From the NCBI RefSeq assembly GCF_047663525.1, contig NC_092591.1:46911501-46975500 (forward strand): a stretch of DNA of 64,000 nt, written 5' to 3'. Of the stretch, positions 1 to 14,500 are shown piece after piece (the stretch's first letter is position 1; each line of letters starts with the position of its first letter). The notes below the pieces were generated by a model, which worked only from the letters and a program-made list of their open reading frames with translations, was not told the origin of the DNA and ran no database searches. Both the position numbers and the translations under genes were made by a program. This DNA comes from Anas platyrhynchos. Its lineage: Eukaryota; Chordata; Aves; Anseriformes; Anatidae.

Positions 1-172
1 GTAGTGTAATGGATTGTGAATCAAGTGCCAATCTTCCTAACTAGGTACACCTATGTCTTGTTACTGTGTTTAAGATATATGATATTTCAGTGGAACCTTC
101 CCCGTGGCTGGGAGGGAAAGCAGGTATAGGAACAACGCAGACTTAATTGCTTTTTGTTTCCTTGCTTTCTAG

Positions 173-3100
173 GAGACAAGGCTCTGGATGGTTACAGTAA
201 GAAAAAATATGTCTGCAAGCTGCTTTTCATCTTTCTCTTGGGGCATGACATTGACTTTGGTCACATGGAGGCTGTTAACCTGCTCAGTTCCAATAGATAC
301 ACAGAAAAGCAAATTGTGAGTAACTCCATCCCTGCAAAAGATAAACCATTTTAACAGTCTGCTTCAGCTGTAAAGCCTGCAAAACAATTTTCCTCCCTCT
401 CTCAAATGAAAGCCTTGTCTTGAATCTAGCAGTGATTTTAAAAATGTAAACACCTTTGTGCACAAGGAATCTTGCTTTGTTAAGTGACTTAAGAGGTGTT
501 GCTGTACGGTCTAAATAAATTCCACTAATTGTAACAGCTAAAATATATACTCTGTAAGGTTGTTACTCCTGCTAGGTAACTGCCTTGAGTCTTGCAAGCA
601 GGTAAAAATAGAGACTTCAGAGAAACATTAGCTACTAATAACAAACTATAATGCAAGTATGAGTTCCACTGCAAGTACTATGTACTGGCTAGCTGTACAA
701 TATGTGAACCAGAATAGGCAAGTAACCTTTAATTTTCAGAATCTCTAAAGAATCTCTAAATTTTCATAGGTTAAGGTCATATTTATCACACAAGTGTAGC
801 TTCCTAGAGTCTAAACAATAAGCCAAATTCTTCATTTGCATACAATTCAAGTATCCCTTTCATCCAAAATAATATTTTGAGTATGTGCTGAAAGAGATTG
901 ATAGGCCTTGACCCATCTTTCTCTAAAACATGATAAATTACAGAAACATTGAACTAATTAATCCGCACTTCATCCTTCTAGCCTTCACTCTGGTATCTAA
1001 ATATCTTTCTGCACATACATTTGGTATTGCACAAGAACTATATGTCTCAAAGTATTAGTTGTGGCATTAAAAGAGAACATAACATGTCAGCTAAAATCAA
1101 TTTTCCTTTTTCCTGAAACACAGGGATATCTCTTCATCTCCGTACTAGTGAACTCCAACAGTGAGCTGATTCGTTTAATAAACAACGCGATCAAGAATGA
1201 TCTGGCAAGCCGCAACCCCACCTTCATGGGGCTAGCTCTGCATTGTATTGCTAACGTGGGTAGCCGGGAGATGGCAGAAGCATTTGCTGGAGAAATTCCA
1301 AAAATACTTGTAGCTGGGTAGGTATGATGTGCCTCCTTCAAACAAAACACCAGTAAACCTTTTCAGTGACTCACTTCAACAGAAGTGGCTGAACCCATGC
1401 TTTGAGCTACTGTGCTTTCAGTACAGATAGTGACAGTCTCCAATAACTGCAGATATTTTGGTATACCTGAGCGTGGAATTCCTTGTATAAGTCTAGAAAT
1501 ACAACATGAGAAATTAAGAATATGTCAACATCTTGTATAGGCTTTGTGTAGCAAACATTTTTTTGTTCTATATACATGTGTGGTAGTGAATGCCTCTGAA
1601 ATGTCTATTTTACTTCCCTTACCTGTCTTGAAGGAAAGAGAAATAAATGTACCTAAATAGAGGTTTGAACTATAAATCCTGTTATAAAAGCTTTTAAAAA
1701 TATTCCTGACATTATAAAGCATGTGAGAATATTCTGTGGAGTGACAGTTCTTGCCTCTTCTGTTGACCATGTGAACAGCAGTTCCAGTAAGTAGCAAGTA
1801 GTCACAGCCAGATCTCTAACTTTCTCTTTTTGTTGATAGGAAGTCTCTGAACAGACTAGGTAAATGTCTGGAACTGTAGTTAACTAAACCTATAATAAAG
1901 CTTATGATTGCAGTTTGTATAGTTTGTATATTGTAACGATTTTGTTTTGAAACTTATTTTGAAGATGCATTCTGGGGCCCAGGCAGGCTTGCTGCTGTCC
2001 TGTCCTATTGTGTCTTTGCCAGGGTGCTGTTCCCCATGCAGCATAGCAGAGAGAACACTGTAATGATGAGTCACAGCTTTAATAAGCTACCCTTAAGTTC
2101 CAAAAATTTCATATAGGGTCATCAGTCAGAGCACAGCACCTTCAGTTCAGGCTTGTTTGAACTTTGATTTTTTTATGTTCTGAGATCAGTCTTCAGGGCC
2201 TTGAAGAAGTTTGAGGCGAGGGTTTTGGCTGTTGCGGGGGGGATGTGTTTGGGTTTTGGTTTTGAACTGTGATCCCACATGATCTCATGAGAAATTGATT
2301 AACTTCATAAAGAACAAGTCGACTGAACTCCTGTAGAAGTTTCTGAATATTTAACCAAGATCACACAATTTAAACTGCCTCTTAAAACTTTCAGTGCTAA
2401 TGCTCCATAATGTATTTTAGCTGTTATGACAAATGCAATATATTTAAAACAAACAAAAAACACACCACCACTAATTCCCTATTTTGTGAAAAGGAGCTCA
2501 GTGAACTGGAGTAGTAGCATGCTGTTCCTAAAACAGTCAATTCCCGTGCCAGCAGTATGGATGGCTAGATGAACAGACACGTGGGTTGTGTGCTTGGTAA
2601 TAGACAGCTAACTTGCATGCTAGCTGTTGAGTAGTTAATGATTCATGTCTGACATGCAGAACCTATCAGGAGATCCAGCTGTGCTCAGATACGTAATGTG
2701 TTGGATCTTAACTGTTTGACTTGAGTCCATATTTGACTTGAGTCTGAAAGAAGCTTGTGCTTGTGGTACTTCAGTGAGAGCTTGACTCAATTAGGAGCTC
2801 TGATGATGAACCTTCAGATCTGATGAAAAGATGTGAGATGTCTCTCTAAGTAGCCAAGCCTCATTATAGAGGCTGCTAAGGATATGTAATGGTTGAAAAC
2901 TTGTATAGTTAAACTTACTGGCCAAATTTAACAACAAATACTGTAACACAGGAAGAACTTACTTAGCAAACTTCTGTTGAAAAGTTGCTACCACGCTAGT
3001 GCACAGATTAACATGGTACTATCCTGTGAATATTGCTGTGGCTTTAATTTGGGTTTAAGATATATTGGTTATGTCTTGCAGAGATACTATGGATAGTGTG

Positions 3101-6100
3101 AAGCAGAGTGCTGCCTTATGCTTGCTGCGTTTGTATAGAACTTCTCCTGACCTTGTCCCCATGGGAGACTGGACGTCCAGAGTGGTACATCTCCTCAATG
3201 ACCAGCACTTGGTAAATTGACTTACTTATGTTTCTTTGGCCTATTCTATATAGAGAATGATGCCACTTCAGCTGTTAAGTATGTTATGAATTTATTTCCT
3301 CTAGTGTTTTTCAACCAGCTGGGCTGTTGTTTACTTAAGGCTTGCATAAAGAGTTGGAAGGAAAAGTTGTTCTCTTGTTAATTGCTGTATATATTCATTT
3401 CTAATAAAGTCTTGCTTACCTTAATTTTTTCTGGAAGTAAAAGGAATGGTATGCACAAGTTCTTTATTTGGTCTGACTGTAAATTAATCCTGTGCCTTGT
3501 GATCCTAAGTCATATGTATGTATCAGCAATACCGATTGTCTTAGTATTAAACTGGGACTACAACCTTACTTGTTAGCGCTTGAAATTCACTGTCCTGTGG
3601 TATCCGTGTTGTCATTCTTATTCTGATGGTTCAAAAAAGCCCTATTCTTCTAGATAAGAGGTTCTGTATTTTTCCTGTCTGTCTACTTTAGGAAGAAGTC
3701 TATTTAGACCTGCGCTTCAGCAGTAATGGAAGCAATTTAGTACTTAGGAATATAGAACATTTGTCTTTTACAAAGCCCTCTCTTCATATTGGCCTTCCAG
3801 AATCTTCTTCTGGATGAGCTGCTGCATCTAATTTTTTTCTCATGTTTCTCTTGTGTAAGAAGACAATTTGCATCCAGCCTTTAGTATAGCTATCTAAATA
3901 TGATTTTAGATGTACTACCCAAACGTGAGACAAAGCTAAAACAAAAATAGAATGAAATGCTCTGTACACATGGCAGTATCATGTCGTTGAAGGTCCTATC
4001 CAGATTTAAAGACTTGTAATTTGTCTAGCTGTTGGCAAAATAAATGGCTTTTTAGTATGGGCCTTTGTCATGGGGATTAACTTTGTTTTTCTTGTATATT
4101 AAAAGTTGCTTCAAGTGGTGTTAATAAACAGCATCCTAAGCTTTTATTAAAATGATTGTATGGTTTTGTTTTTCTTTTTAGGGTGTGGTTACTGCAGCTA
4201 CAAGTCTGATCACCACTTTGGCACAGAAGAACCCAGAAGAGTTTAAAACTTCTGTCTCCTTGGCGGTGTCTAGATTAAGCAGAGTGAGTCCAATGATAAC
4301 CCTGACAATAATTTACTGTTGCTTAGTTTACTTGGCTTTCTAGGTCAGATTAGCTTACTGTTGCTTTTTTATTCAGCTTTCTATGTCAGATTAGTTTAGT
4401 ACACCATAGGCAGTTAAGATGATTCGGTTTCACTTCATACATCTGGTTTTGTTCTAAGGTGTGTTGCTTACCTGGACAGAAAACTGTTTTAGCTTGCCCA
4501 AACTTTTTTTGGTGTAGCCCTTGCTATACTGCATGGGTGTGTAGCAAAATGGTCTCTCAGCTACTGCTATATTGAATAATCCCAGTGAGACCGTTGATAA
4601 CACCACTATAACACCAAGGAGTACTTGGATCAAAGGCTGGTTCTGCAAATTTCTGCACGGAACCCTTGAAGATTACAGCCTGTGCTCTTAAGTTTATTTA
4701 AGGTTCTTACAAGATGAGTTGTCTTCGTATTTCCACTTTTGAGCTGCTGCTAGAATAATATTCAGAAGTATTTGATATTCTGTAAATGGGTGTAGGGAAG
4801 CAGGAGCATGGAATGCAGGGAGAGGAGCAGAAACATTTCTGTACAAATGCAATCTTCAAGTTCGTATCTCCATGCTGGAAAACATACATTACTGTGTTAT
4901 TTTATTTTAGTCTCTGGAATGTATTCAAGACATGGGAAGATAATACTTCACACATGTTTTAAGCCTAAGTTTATGTAGTCTTATATCCAAAATAAATTAC
5001 ATACAGTTCAGAGATACTTCATTTCTCTTCAAATCTGAAGATTTTGTGTAATACTTAAAAGCAAGGGAGTCCTGAGGGAAGTGCATAGTTGTTCTGTAAA
5101 GGAGCAGCAAGAATCAGTCAGGAATCTCTTCGAGCAGAGCTAATGCCAGACTCATGCTTACCCTAGAATCAAAGGTGGAAAAGAAATCCACGAAAAGAGG
5201 TGCTCCCTCTGAAACCTAGTTTATTCTTGTCACACTTCTCTCTATTCATATAAACCTCTTCTGTGAAATCTATTGGTTCTTTGCTTTGGAGCAGGAATAG
5301 TAATGAAGATGTTAGTTCAGTGTTCCATAGAGTCTTGTATTTGAAATTCAAAGTTCACCTATCAATGGTCAGTCAAGTATAACACTGTATTTATTTAGGC
5401 TTTCTGTTTGTGGAATCTATGAATTGCTGAATCACAGAAAGTCAAGCTTCTAGTTAAACATTTAGATGCTATGAGATGGCTGCCTTCATTCTTAAGAAAA
5501 ACAAGCATGCTTTCAGGAAGAAACTCCGTCTGCTGCTGTATGATTAGAGAACCTGATGGTATACTTGATAGTATGACAATTTGCACCTAATTAACCTACT
5601 TCATTAAACATTTCCAGTGACACAGTTTTGTAAGCCTCTGTCAAAGGTGACCTACAGTGTTCTTGGGGTGCTGGTCTTGATTGCAAGTCACTTAACTTCA
5701 GTAGCTGAGGTGCTGTCTGCTTATTTTACAGATTGTAACTTCTGCATCAACAGATCTTCAGGACTATACATATTACTTTGTTCCTGCTCCTTGGCTATCT
5801 GTGAAACTTCTGAGGCTCTTACAGTGCTATCCACCTCCAGGTAATGCACAAATCACAACAGTGGTCATTTCTAACACAGTGCATTATCTACAAAGAGCTG
5901 TTGTGCTGTAGTGTGACTATAACTTGGAGTGCAAGCACTATGTTGTAAGACAAGGATACAGAAGCCTGTTCTTCCGAGTATTTCAGATTGCTCTGAGCTA
6001 TTATGTTTTCTTGAATTATGTTGTTTAATTTTAAAGTGTCAAACCATCTTGCAATTTGCAAATCACTTGCAACAGCTGTTTTAAGCATACGTTAATGCTA

Positions 6101-9100
6101 TCAACTATATTATAGCCTTGAAATATATTCCAGTGCAGATTGTGTTTGGATTTTGCTCTTACTTAAGTTAAAGTGTGGTTTAGACTTCCTGCTAACTGTA
6201 CACTGTGGTTGGGGGTGGAGCAGATGAACTGTTTAATGTACCAGAATATTTTAGTTTAATCTCTGCATTTAGCAAGGTGGAAGGCCTAAGATAGGAATTA
6301 GGGTGTTGAGCAAAGTGAAGTTGTCCAACGGCTTGTTCTTCTCCAGAAGACCCTGCGGTACGTGGTCGTCTCACAGAATGCCTGGAAACTATTCTTAACA
6401 AAGCACAGGAGCCACCAAAGTCAAAGAAAGTACAACACTCAAATGCGAAGAATGCTGTGCTGTTTGAGGCGATAAGTTTAATTATACATCATGACAGGTA
6501 AGCTGTGAAAACAATTGTATTGCAACAGGATTTGTCGAAATGAAAAGCCAAGGCTTTTCACTGAACAGAATTTTACTAGCTGGGATTAAACAGAATATGA
6601 AGTTGCTCGCTAGGTTGGAACACAACCACAGCAATGGGTTTGAACATTAAAGAATGGTGTCACTGTCAGAATATTTTTTATTTCTTTATTTCTTGCTTTT
6701 TTGGGGGTATTTTGTATTGAGCCCACCACTTAAAGCCATTGGCAAAGATTTGCTCACAGTATCTGAATTTTCATTTCACCAGCAGAACATTCTAGCAGAC
6801 ACCACCTGAGGCACTTTAAGAAATGTGCACTGCAGAAAATAATATTCTGTATTTGATGTACTCAAATCTGTTGCTTTTAACCCTTTCACTTTCTCTCCTG
6901 TTCTGTGCAGTGAGCCAAATCTACTAGTCCGTGCCTGTAACCAGCTAGGTCAGTTCTTGCAGCACCGAGAAACTAATTTGCGTTACCTAGCACTGGAAAG
7001 CATGTGCACGCTTGCCAGCTCTGAATTCTCACATGAGGCTGTGAAAACACACATAGAAACTGTTATCAATGCATTAAAGGTAAATATTAAGTGTGCAGTC
7101 TGTTCTGAGTCTCTTCTCCCATTCCCACGTCCCATCCTTCATCTTCCCCCCAAACTTCCCTCCCTCCAAGCTCCCCATCCCTGGTTAGGCTAAGTTATTC
7201 TCGGGGACCAAAGGAGTTATTTTCCTTAATCACGATGTGATGGCAACAATAGAGGTCAGCTTTAGTTTATTTCTGCAACTTATAAGTGAATCTTTTATTT
7301 GTACCTGTGGCCCCTGTAACAGTATGGTACCCTCCTCACCTGTAGAGTGAAGCTGAAATGGTGAAATACAAGACGGAGAATGCCGAGGAAGACCTTGTCC
7401 TGATACTCTCTTGCTGGTATCAGACATTTTACCTTCACTGCAGTAGCTGATGGGGAGCCGTGAAGTAGATCAGCTTCCACTGTAGCATGTGCCGTTTTCC
7501 AAAAGCTGAGAAACCAGAAAGACAAATTCTTAGGTCAAGTTTATGTGAAAAACCAGAAGCCAAGAGGAAGACAGTTTTTCTTTTACATTTAGTTGCACAG
7601 TTCAGTGTTTACATGTATTGTTTCCTTCCAAGCTCATACTGTATCATGTTAATACGTTTGTCTAACCTTAAAATATGCGTCTGTTTCAGCTGGGCTTCTG
7701 TTGATTTGAGGCAAGTTCAAAATTAAACCTGATGATAGAATTCGGCAATCTCAGCCAATCATTAGTTAAGTTGTGGCCAGTGGTGACAGTTACGTGGTGC
7801 AATCTCATTCATAGAACTTCATTGTGCATATGAAAAATTATTAAAATTTATTTGTTTTAAATTGAATTTTACTGAGTTTCATGTCTACAGTAAGTTGCAT
7901 GTTTTCTAAATAAAGGTGAGATCTTTTGACCCCTTGCTTTTGTCTTTTTGCAGACTGAAAGAGATGTGAGCGTACGACAAAGAGCTGTAGATCTCCTGTA
8001 TGCAATGTGTGACCGAAGCAATGCCCAACAGATTGTGGCTGAAATGCTGAATTATTTGGAGACTGCTGATTATTCCATTAGAGAAGAAATTGTGAGATTT
8101 TTGTAATTCCTTATTTTTTCATAGCTGGCTTTGGTACCATATATATCACTTATTAATTGGGGGTACTGTTTGTTGTAGAGATTTTTGACTGTGGTTTAAG
8201 AAAAAACAAAACACAAAAGCTGTAGTCTAATATCAAAGAATATTTTTCCATTAGGTTAAACTAATGGAGGAGGGGAGAAAAACACTTGAAAATAAGGAAT
8301 TCTAAAAGCTACTCTCAGTTACAGGGCATTGCATATAGTGAAGTGAATTTTATCAGTGCTTGAGCAAATACGATCTGCAGGTCTGAGAGTTATGTACTTC
8401 TCAAGTCAACTGTCTAATAGTTTCAAAAACTAGTGTTTTATCTACTTATTTGTAGACAGAACTTTGTATGCTCTGAGGATGCTATTTCAATCTAAGGATT
8501 CCCCATGACAATGCCTTATGATCAGCTAAAAGGGAGGCATGATGTCTGTCTCCTTCATCCCAGCAGAAGAAAAAGTGCAAAAGGCGAAATACCCAATTAA
8601 TGGCATTCCTTGAATGGTAGCCAAAATCTATGCTTACAGTAATTATTTAGCTTTACTAAGTACTACATTTTCTTGATCAGAGGAATGAACAGAAAATACG
8701 ATGTCAGTTGTTTTACTTTTTGTACTTTCTTGTTGATGTTGGCTATCTATCCTGACTTAGGAGTCAAAAGTGAATTTCATCCTGTTAATTTACTACTCCT
8801 AAAAAAATATGCCACTACAAATATAAATGAGACCAAGTTATGTGGACATCTCTTTCTATGCAAATTGTTTTCTTCAGGATATAGGAATCTGAGACCTGGA
8901 AAAGGCAGCTGGCCTGTGCCTACCATGAGTGTCCAATTTTTTTTTTTCACAGGTCTTCAATTTCTCAATTAGTGTAGCATATTCAGATGTGTTACTAGGA
9001 AAGTATTAAGTACCTGGCAGCTGGTGTGTTCTGACACCAAATCTCAATATTGGTCTTTAGCCTTTGCTGTGGTTGCAAGTCAGCTAGCAGATGCATCTGA

Positions 9101-10626
9101 AACTGAAGCTTTTGGGCTACCATATGGTATCACTGGGTGTATATAAAAGTGAATCTTGTTATCAAGGTTATAGTAGAAGTTAGTCAACCTTCTTAATTCT
9201 CTTATGTGTATACAGGTACTGAAAGTTGCAATTCTAGCTGAGAAGTATGCAGTGGATTATACCTGGTATGTGGATACAATATTGAATCTGATTCGCATTG
9301 CCGGTGACTATGTCAGTGAAGAAGTATGGTACCGAGTTATTCAGATTGTCATCAACCGAGATGATGTTCAAGGGTATGCAGCAAAGACTGTTTTTGAGGT
9401 GAGAATAACTGGAGCGATTAGTAAGGAAACTATATTACCTGGACAATATTCAAAATGTAGTAAAAATTGAAACCTTTTACATTTTTTTCCCCAAATTTTC
9501 TGGATACAAGAAAACAAAACACTCAGTAATAATGTAGCAATCCTTCTGGAAGTATGTAACCATTCCTTCTGTTCAGGATCTGATAGAACTGGAATTTGAA
9601 CTATTAAAGGAGAACACTGTCAAATAGCTGGCCTTGTTGCTCTGACTTTACTTGGGTTGTTTGTATGGGCTTTCTACTTTCTTGTTGTTGTTTCCTTTCC
9701 TAGATGTTTATGCTGATTTTTCACAACTCATCCCTGCTATGTGCTTCTTCATGCTCAAAAGGGGCAATATCTATATCTTGAGCAACTTCAGCACATTCCT
9801 GCAAGACTTAATCTAAGTGTATTAACAGCCTTCTGATTCTTCCAAGAATGTCAGGGGAAATCTAAGCAGTTGTGCTTGTCCACAAAAGTCGCCAGTGCTG
9901 CTAGGTGGGCCTAGCAGCACTCCTAGGCCAGTAATGCATAGAGATTCTTCTGTAAAATCGTTCCACCTGTTGTGCTTTTCTCATAACTGGTTCTGTAGTG
10001 CCTTGACCTGTGATCTGCTCTTCTAGGAAAGTAGAGTTGGAAACTAGACATGGGAGTGACAGATGGAAAAAGATCTTTTTTTGAAACACTGCAGGTCAGT
10101 AGCTATTCATGTGTTCTTACAGGCCCTTCAAGCTCCAGCATGCCATGAGAATCTTGTGAAAGTAGGTGGCTACATCTTGGGAGAATTTGGAAATCTGATA
10201 GCAGGTGATCCAAGATCAAGGTAAAACACCTTTTAAAATATTTCACTGAAGTAGTAGTACTTCTTTTGGGAAGAATCCATCTGTTTAATGTTTGTAAAAG
10301 CCAGTTAACAAATGAGTCAGCTCTTGATAGTAATGACATTGTAATTATCCTGTCAAAAGAAACCTAACAAATTATTTTTCTTCCTATTCTTCAGTCCCCT
10401 TATCCAATTCAACTTGCTACATTCCAAGTTTCATCTGTGTAGTGTTCCTACCCGAGCTCTGCTTCTGTCTACCTACATCAAGTTTGTGAACCTGTTTCCA
10501 GAAATCAAAACTACAATTCAAGATGTATTGCGCAGTGACAGTCAGCTAAAGAATGCTGATGTTGAGCTGCAGCAGAGAGCTGTTGAGTATTTGAGGCTCA
10601 GTACTATTGCCAGTACTGATATATTG
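173..10626 (+). CDS. AP2A2: AP2A2 exons encoding the alpha-solenoid trunk
   Basis: These eleven exons encode the HEAT-like helical trunk that packs with beta-2, mu-2 and sigma-2 in the AP-2 core. The first exon in the window carries YSKKKYVCK, the basic patch that in mammalian alpha-adaptin contacts PtdIns(4,5)P2 (family knowledge). Further recognisable blocks are [19 protein letters not shown] (exon 1124-1317), [20 protein letters not shown] (4182-4283) and [10 protein letters not shown] (5732-5840). The solenoid continues through [19 protein letters not shown] (9216-9398). No stop, frameshift or missing segment is seen, and conservation with mammals is very high, as expected for a core endocytic gene. 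Confidence 0.95.
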
Positions 10627-11500
10627 GTAAGTACAGAAACTTTTTTATTATGCATAACTCCAGCTGTTTCTTCTGTCAATAAATAAACTTCACTAAACCG
10701 TAGCTGATGGATCAGAAATCTTAATACAGAGTTAAGAACGTAGCATGGGTGCTGATCATTTTTACTGTGCCTAATTCAGCCACAGCCCTATTGAATTTAG
10801 AGCTAAAACCAAAGTTGTTACTTCTTTAGACAAATGACCATTTGTATTTTAATATAGCATTCTAGGTTTTCAGAGATTTGACAAGTGTTTCAAAGATGTA
10901 CATATTAGATCAAGTCTTACAACTCTCAGATGTGGAAACTCTTTTCCACTTCCATTCCTCCACTCGCTGGTCCAGTGTCTCGATGTCCTTTAGCTTTGCA
11001 ATTATTGAAAAGTTAATGGCAGCTCTAAGGGTGAGCAAAAGGAAGTAACGCAGCTAAAATAACTGCTTGACAAAGGGCATGCATGACTTGAGACTAAACA
11101 GAATAATAAGTCCTCACTTAATCCTAAGCTTTTTTGATGCTTATGCTAAACTGATGCAGACTTCTCTGAAGATGTGTGAAACCTGCTTATTTCCTGGTGG
11201 GCAGGAAACTTGTAGTTTTCTGTGCAGGTTTTTTTTTTTTTTCATCTCTAAAGTTTCTGAGTGTTTTAACCTGATGCTCTTGGACTTGGCCAGCACATGG
11301 CGCTCTCAGTCTTGACAGCTAATAAATGCTTAGGTCAGACTACATCATTGGATAACCTTCTATGGTTTCAGTCCAGGTCTGCTATGGTCGCTTTTTTCTT
11401 TATCATCTCTTCTCACACACGCACATTTTTTGTAGTAGCACTTTACCAAACAGGTAATATATTCCTGTTCTTGTAAACAACTGCTCTGGGAGGACTTCAG

Positions 11501-11542
<42 letters not shown>

Positions 11543-14500
11543 CTCTTTAAGGCAAGTCTAATCTACCACTGTGTACCGTACTGCATAGTCACTTTCTGTG
11601 TAGGTAATTATTTCTGCTTTTGTCTGAACCTATCTTCAAAGACTGGGAAGTTGATTTAGCTTGTTCTGTAAATACAACTAATATACTTTTTTTCCCCCCA
11701 TGTTAAGGCCACAGTGCTAGAAGAAATGCCTCCCTTTCCAGAGAGGGAATCTTCTATTTTGGCTAAACTCAAGAAGAAGAAAGGTCCAGGCACAGTTACT
11801 GACCTGGAAGAGATCAAAAAGGAGAGGAGCTCTGATATGAATGGAAGTGCTGAACCTGCCTCAGTCAATGCCAGTGCTGTTGTGAGTTTATAATTTGTTC
11901 TTATTTCACTTATTCAGAAGGTGTGAAAGTGGGGAAAGACTCATTTCCTTAAAGTGGCTTTTTAGGAATTTAAAGCTTCTTGTCTTAAATTTCAAACTAT
12001 GGGTGTTTGCTATAAAGTATTGGGGAGCATACAGCTATTCCCTGCATATGCTTGGTTGCAATTTTCCTTTGAAAATCATAGCTGTGCTGTAAATGAGGCA
12101 AACTGTCTGCAATTTAAACAAACAATACGTTTAAAAACAAAACAAAAACTTTGAAAAGCATTGCTTTAACCTTAGAAACGGAGACTTCCTTGCTGGTAAA
12201 GCTGCAGTGAAGGCGAGATGATAAAATCAATATACTTCAAATTCAAGTTACTCTTTTTAAAGTATCAGCTGCTTCTGCTTTGTCTAACTTACCTACTTCT
12301 GCATTGTGTTTTTGGGTTACTGTTGTTCTTTACTAGAAGTGTACAATGCTTTCATTGATTTAAGGACATCCAAGTTGTGTTGTTTAGTCAACAGTACTAT
12401 TAGAGTTCAGTTATGGTGGGCAGGGCCAGAGTCTTGTTTTTTCTGAGCTGAAACTTCTCATTTTAAAGTCAGTTAATGCTGCTTGGACGAATTATTCCCA
12501 TAACATAATACTTGATGCTGTTCTAATTGACAAGCATAACTTGTAAATGCAGTTGAGATGCAGTAGTATTTTAGCACGTTCCCTTCTAGTTGCCTTAAAA
12601 CTTTATTCTTTAATCACTGCAGTATGTTAGAGTGCATGTTCCAAATGCAGCATGTTTTAATGGACAGAAACACCTTTCCAGCAGAAGAGATGCCAAACTT
12701 TGCATGCCAAATTGACTAAGGTGTCTGATAGATAAAAGTTTATTATGTCTTATGAGCTTCACTTTCAGGTGCAGCAATGTAAGAAATTCTGCTAAGTTAC
12801 CTTCAGCACTGGTTTGGATATGACCTCCGTCATAGATGCCAAGAATATGTTCTGAATTGGAGTTGAGCTCCTTGGTTTTTGAGTTTTCTTATTAACTGAT
12901 TTCTGAGAAAAACAAATAGCCAGGGAATTTCTGGTTATCCTGCATCCAATTTATTTTTTGGAGTATATGATAACTTTTGAGTTGGTTTGTATTTGAACTG
13001 AGTCTGAAATTTTTGTTCTTTTATCTCATGACTTACATCTTCAGCATGTCTGGTGTATTTTAAGATGCTAATATCTAATGCATGAATGCTTCATTTAACA
13101 ATCTGTGCTTTGTTCTTGCACATGACCTGGGCACATACGAGGCCTTTATTAATGGTGCATGATTCTGTGTCCTGGTTACTTGACCTGTTCATTTTGAGCA
13201 TTTTTTTTTTCTTTAAAATCTCACCTGTACTTTTAGTGTTTGCAGCTTGAACTAACTACAGACCCTGCTTTTTTGCTAGCTAGGTTTTGCATTGTTTCTA
13301 AGTTTTGCCAAGCTTCAAAAACTGAGGACTAAAAAATGGTCAATTTAAGTAAAAGTCACTGCCTTTATTGCTGGATTCTTCATGAATGAAAAGCAATACC
13401 TTAAAATTGTATTCCCTGTGGTACTTAATTTCTCTTGGTTTCCACAGAACCATATTGCAGATACAAGTTTTTTTTTATATACAAAGCCATTAGATGGATA
13501 TAGCTGTATTCAAAGAAAAAAAAAAGAAAGCCACATCTGTAAATGACTTTAAATTGAAGCACAAGGGGATAACTACATTCATGAAGCCTTCTGCTGTCTG
13601 TTCCAGTCTTTATTTGAGGAGGGGAGGGGCACTTTGCCATAGCTTAGTTGTCTATGCAAAAAAGTCACCTGTGTTTTAGTCTTGCTGTAGATTAACGCCA
13701 AAGTATCTTGTCTTCCCTAGTCTACTCCTTCTCCATCTGCGGATCTGCTGGGTCTGGGTGCAGCCCCTCTCACCAATTCAGCTCCCCCACCTTCCTCTAG
13801 TGGTAGCCTCCTGGTGGATGTATTTTCAGATTCAGCTTCTGCTGTTGCACCTCTTGCTCCTGGTTCTGACGACAACTTTGCGAGGTAATTATGTCACCCT
13901 GCAAGGTATCTGAGAAAGCATTTGTCTGCTGAAACAGGACTAGAGACAAGAAATCAAACAATAACTTCTGGTTTTGTTCCAGTTTATTGAATGCATTCCT
14001 GGGTGGTAGTTGTGCAGCAAGAGAGGTATTCCTGAACTTTGTGCTGGATATGCTACCTTTAATGAATACCTCTGCTCATGGAAAATTAGTCTGTAGTTAT
14101 GAGCCTGAGAATATTAGCCACACAGTCTTGCCTAGTTTTCATGCTGGTTTTTACTTCTTTGTTAAACTAAGCTGCTTCTGCATCTCAATTACTTATCTTG
14201 AATTTGGGGGATGTCTGGCCTGACATGAATATGTTTAGACTTGTCCTGTTTCCATAAAGTGTTCTTGCATCTATATACTTAACGGAAAACTGATACTGGA
14301 ACAATGAGTTGGTTTATATCTAGAGATACTGGTTCTCAGAATTTCAAGATATAATGAAATTGTTCTGCTACTGTCTGACAAACAGGTGTAAAAAGAAAAA
14401 CAAAACAAGCTTTTCTTTTTTAAGGGGATTTTTTACAAGTATCTTCCTAATTATATTGCTAACTGTATTGTCAAGTGCAGTAATTATTAATCCCTTTGAA

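Noticed and set aside
13983..14025. Exon-like segment between AP2A2 hinge exons (acceptor ttccag, donor GTATTC)
   Set aside because: Its length (43 nt) breaks the frame into exon 15,589 and gives an early stop.
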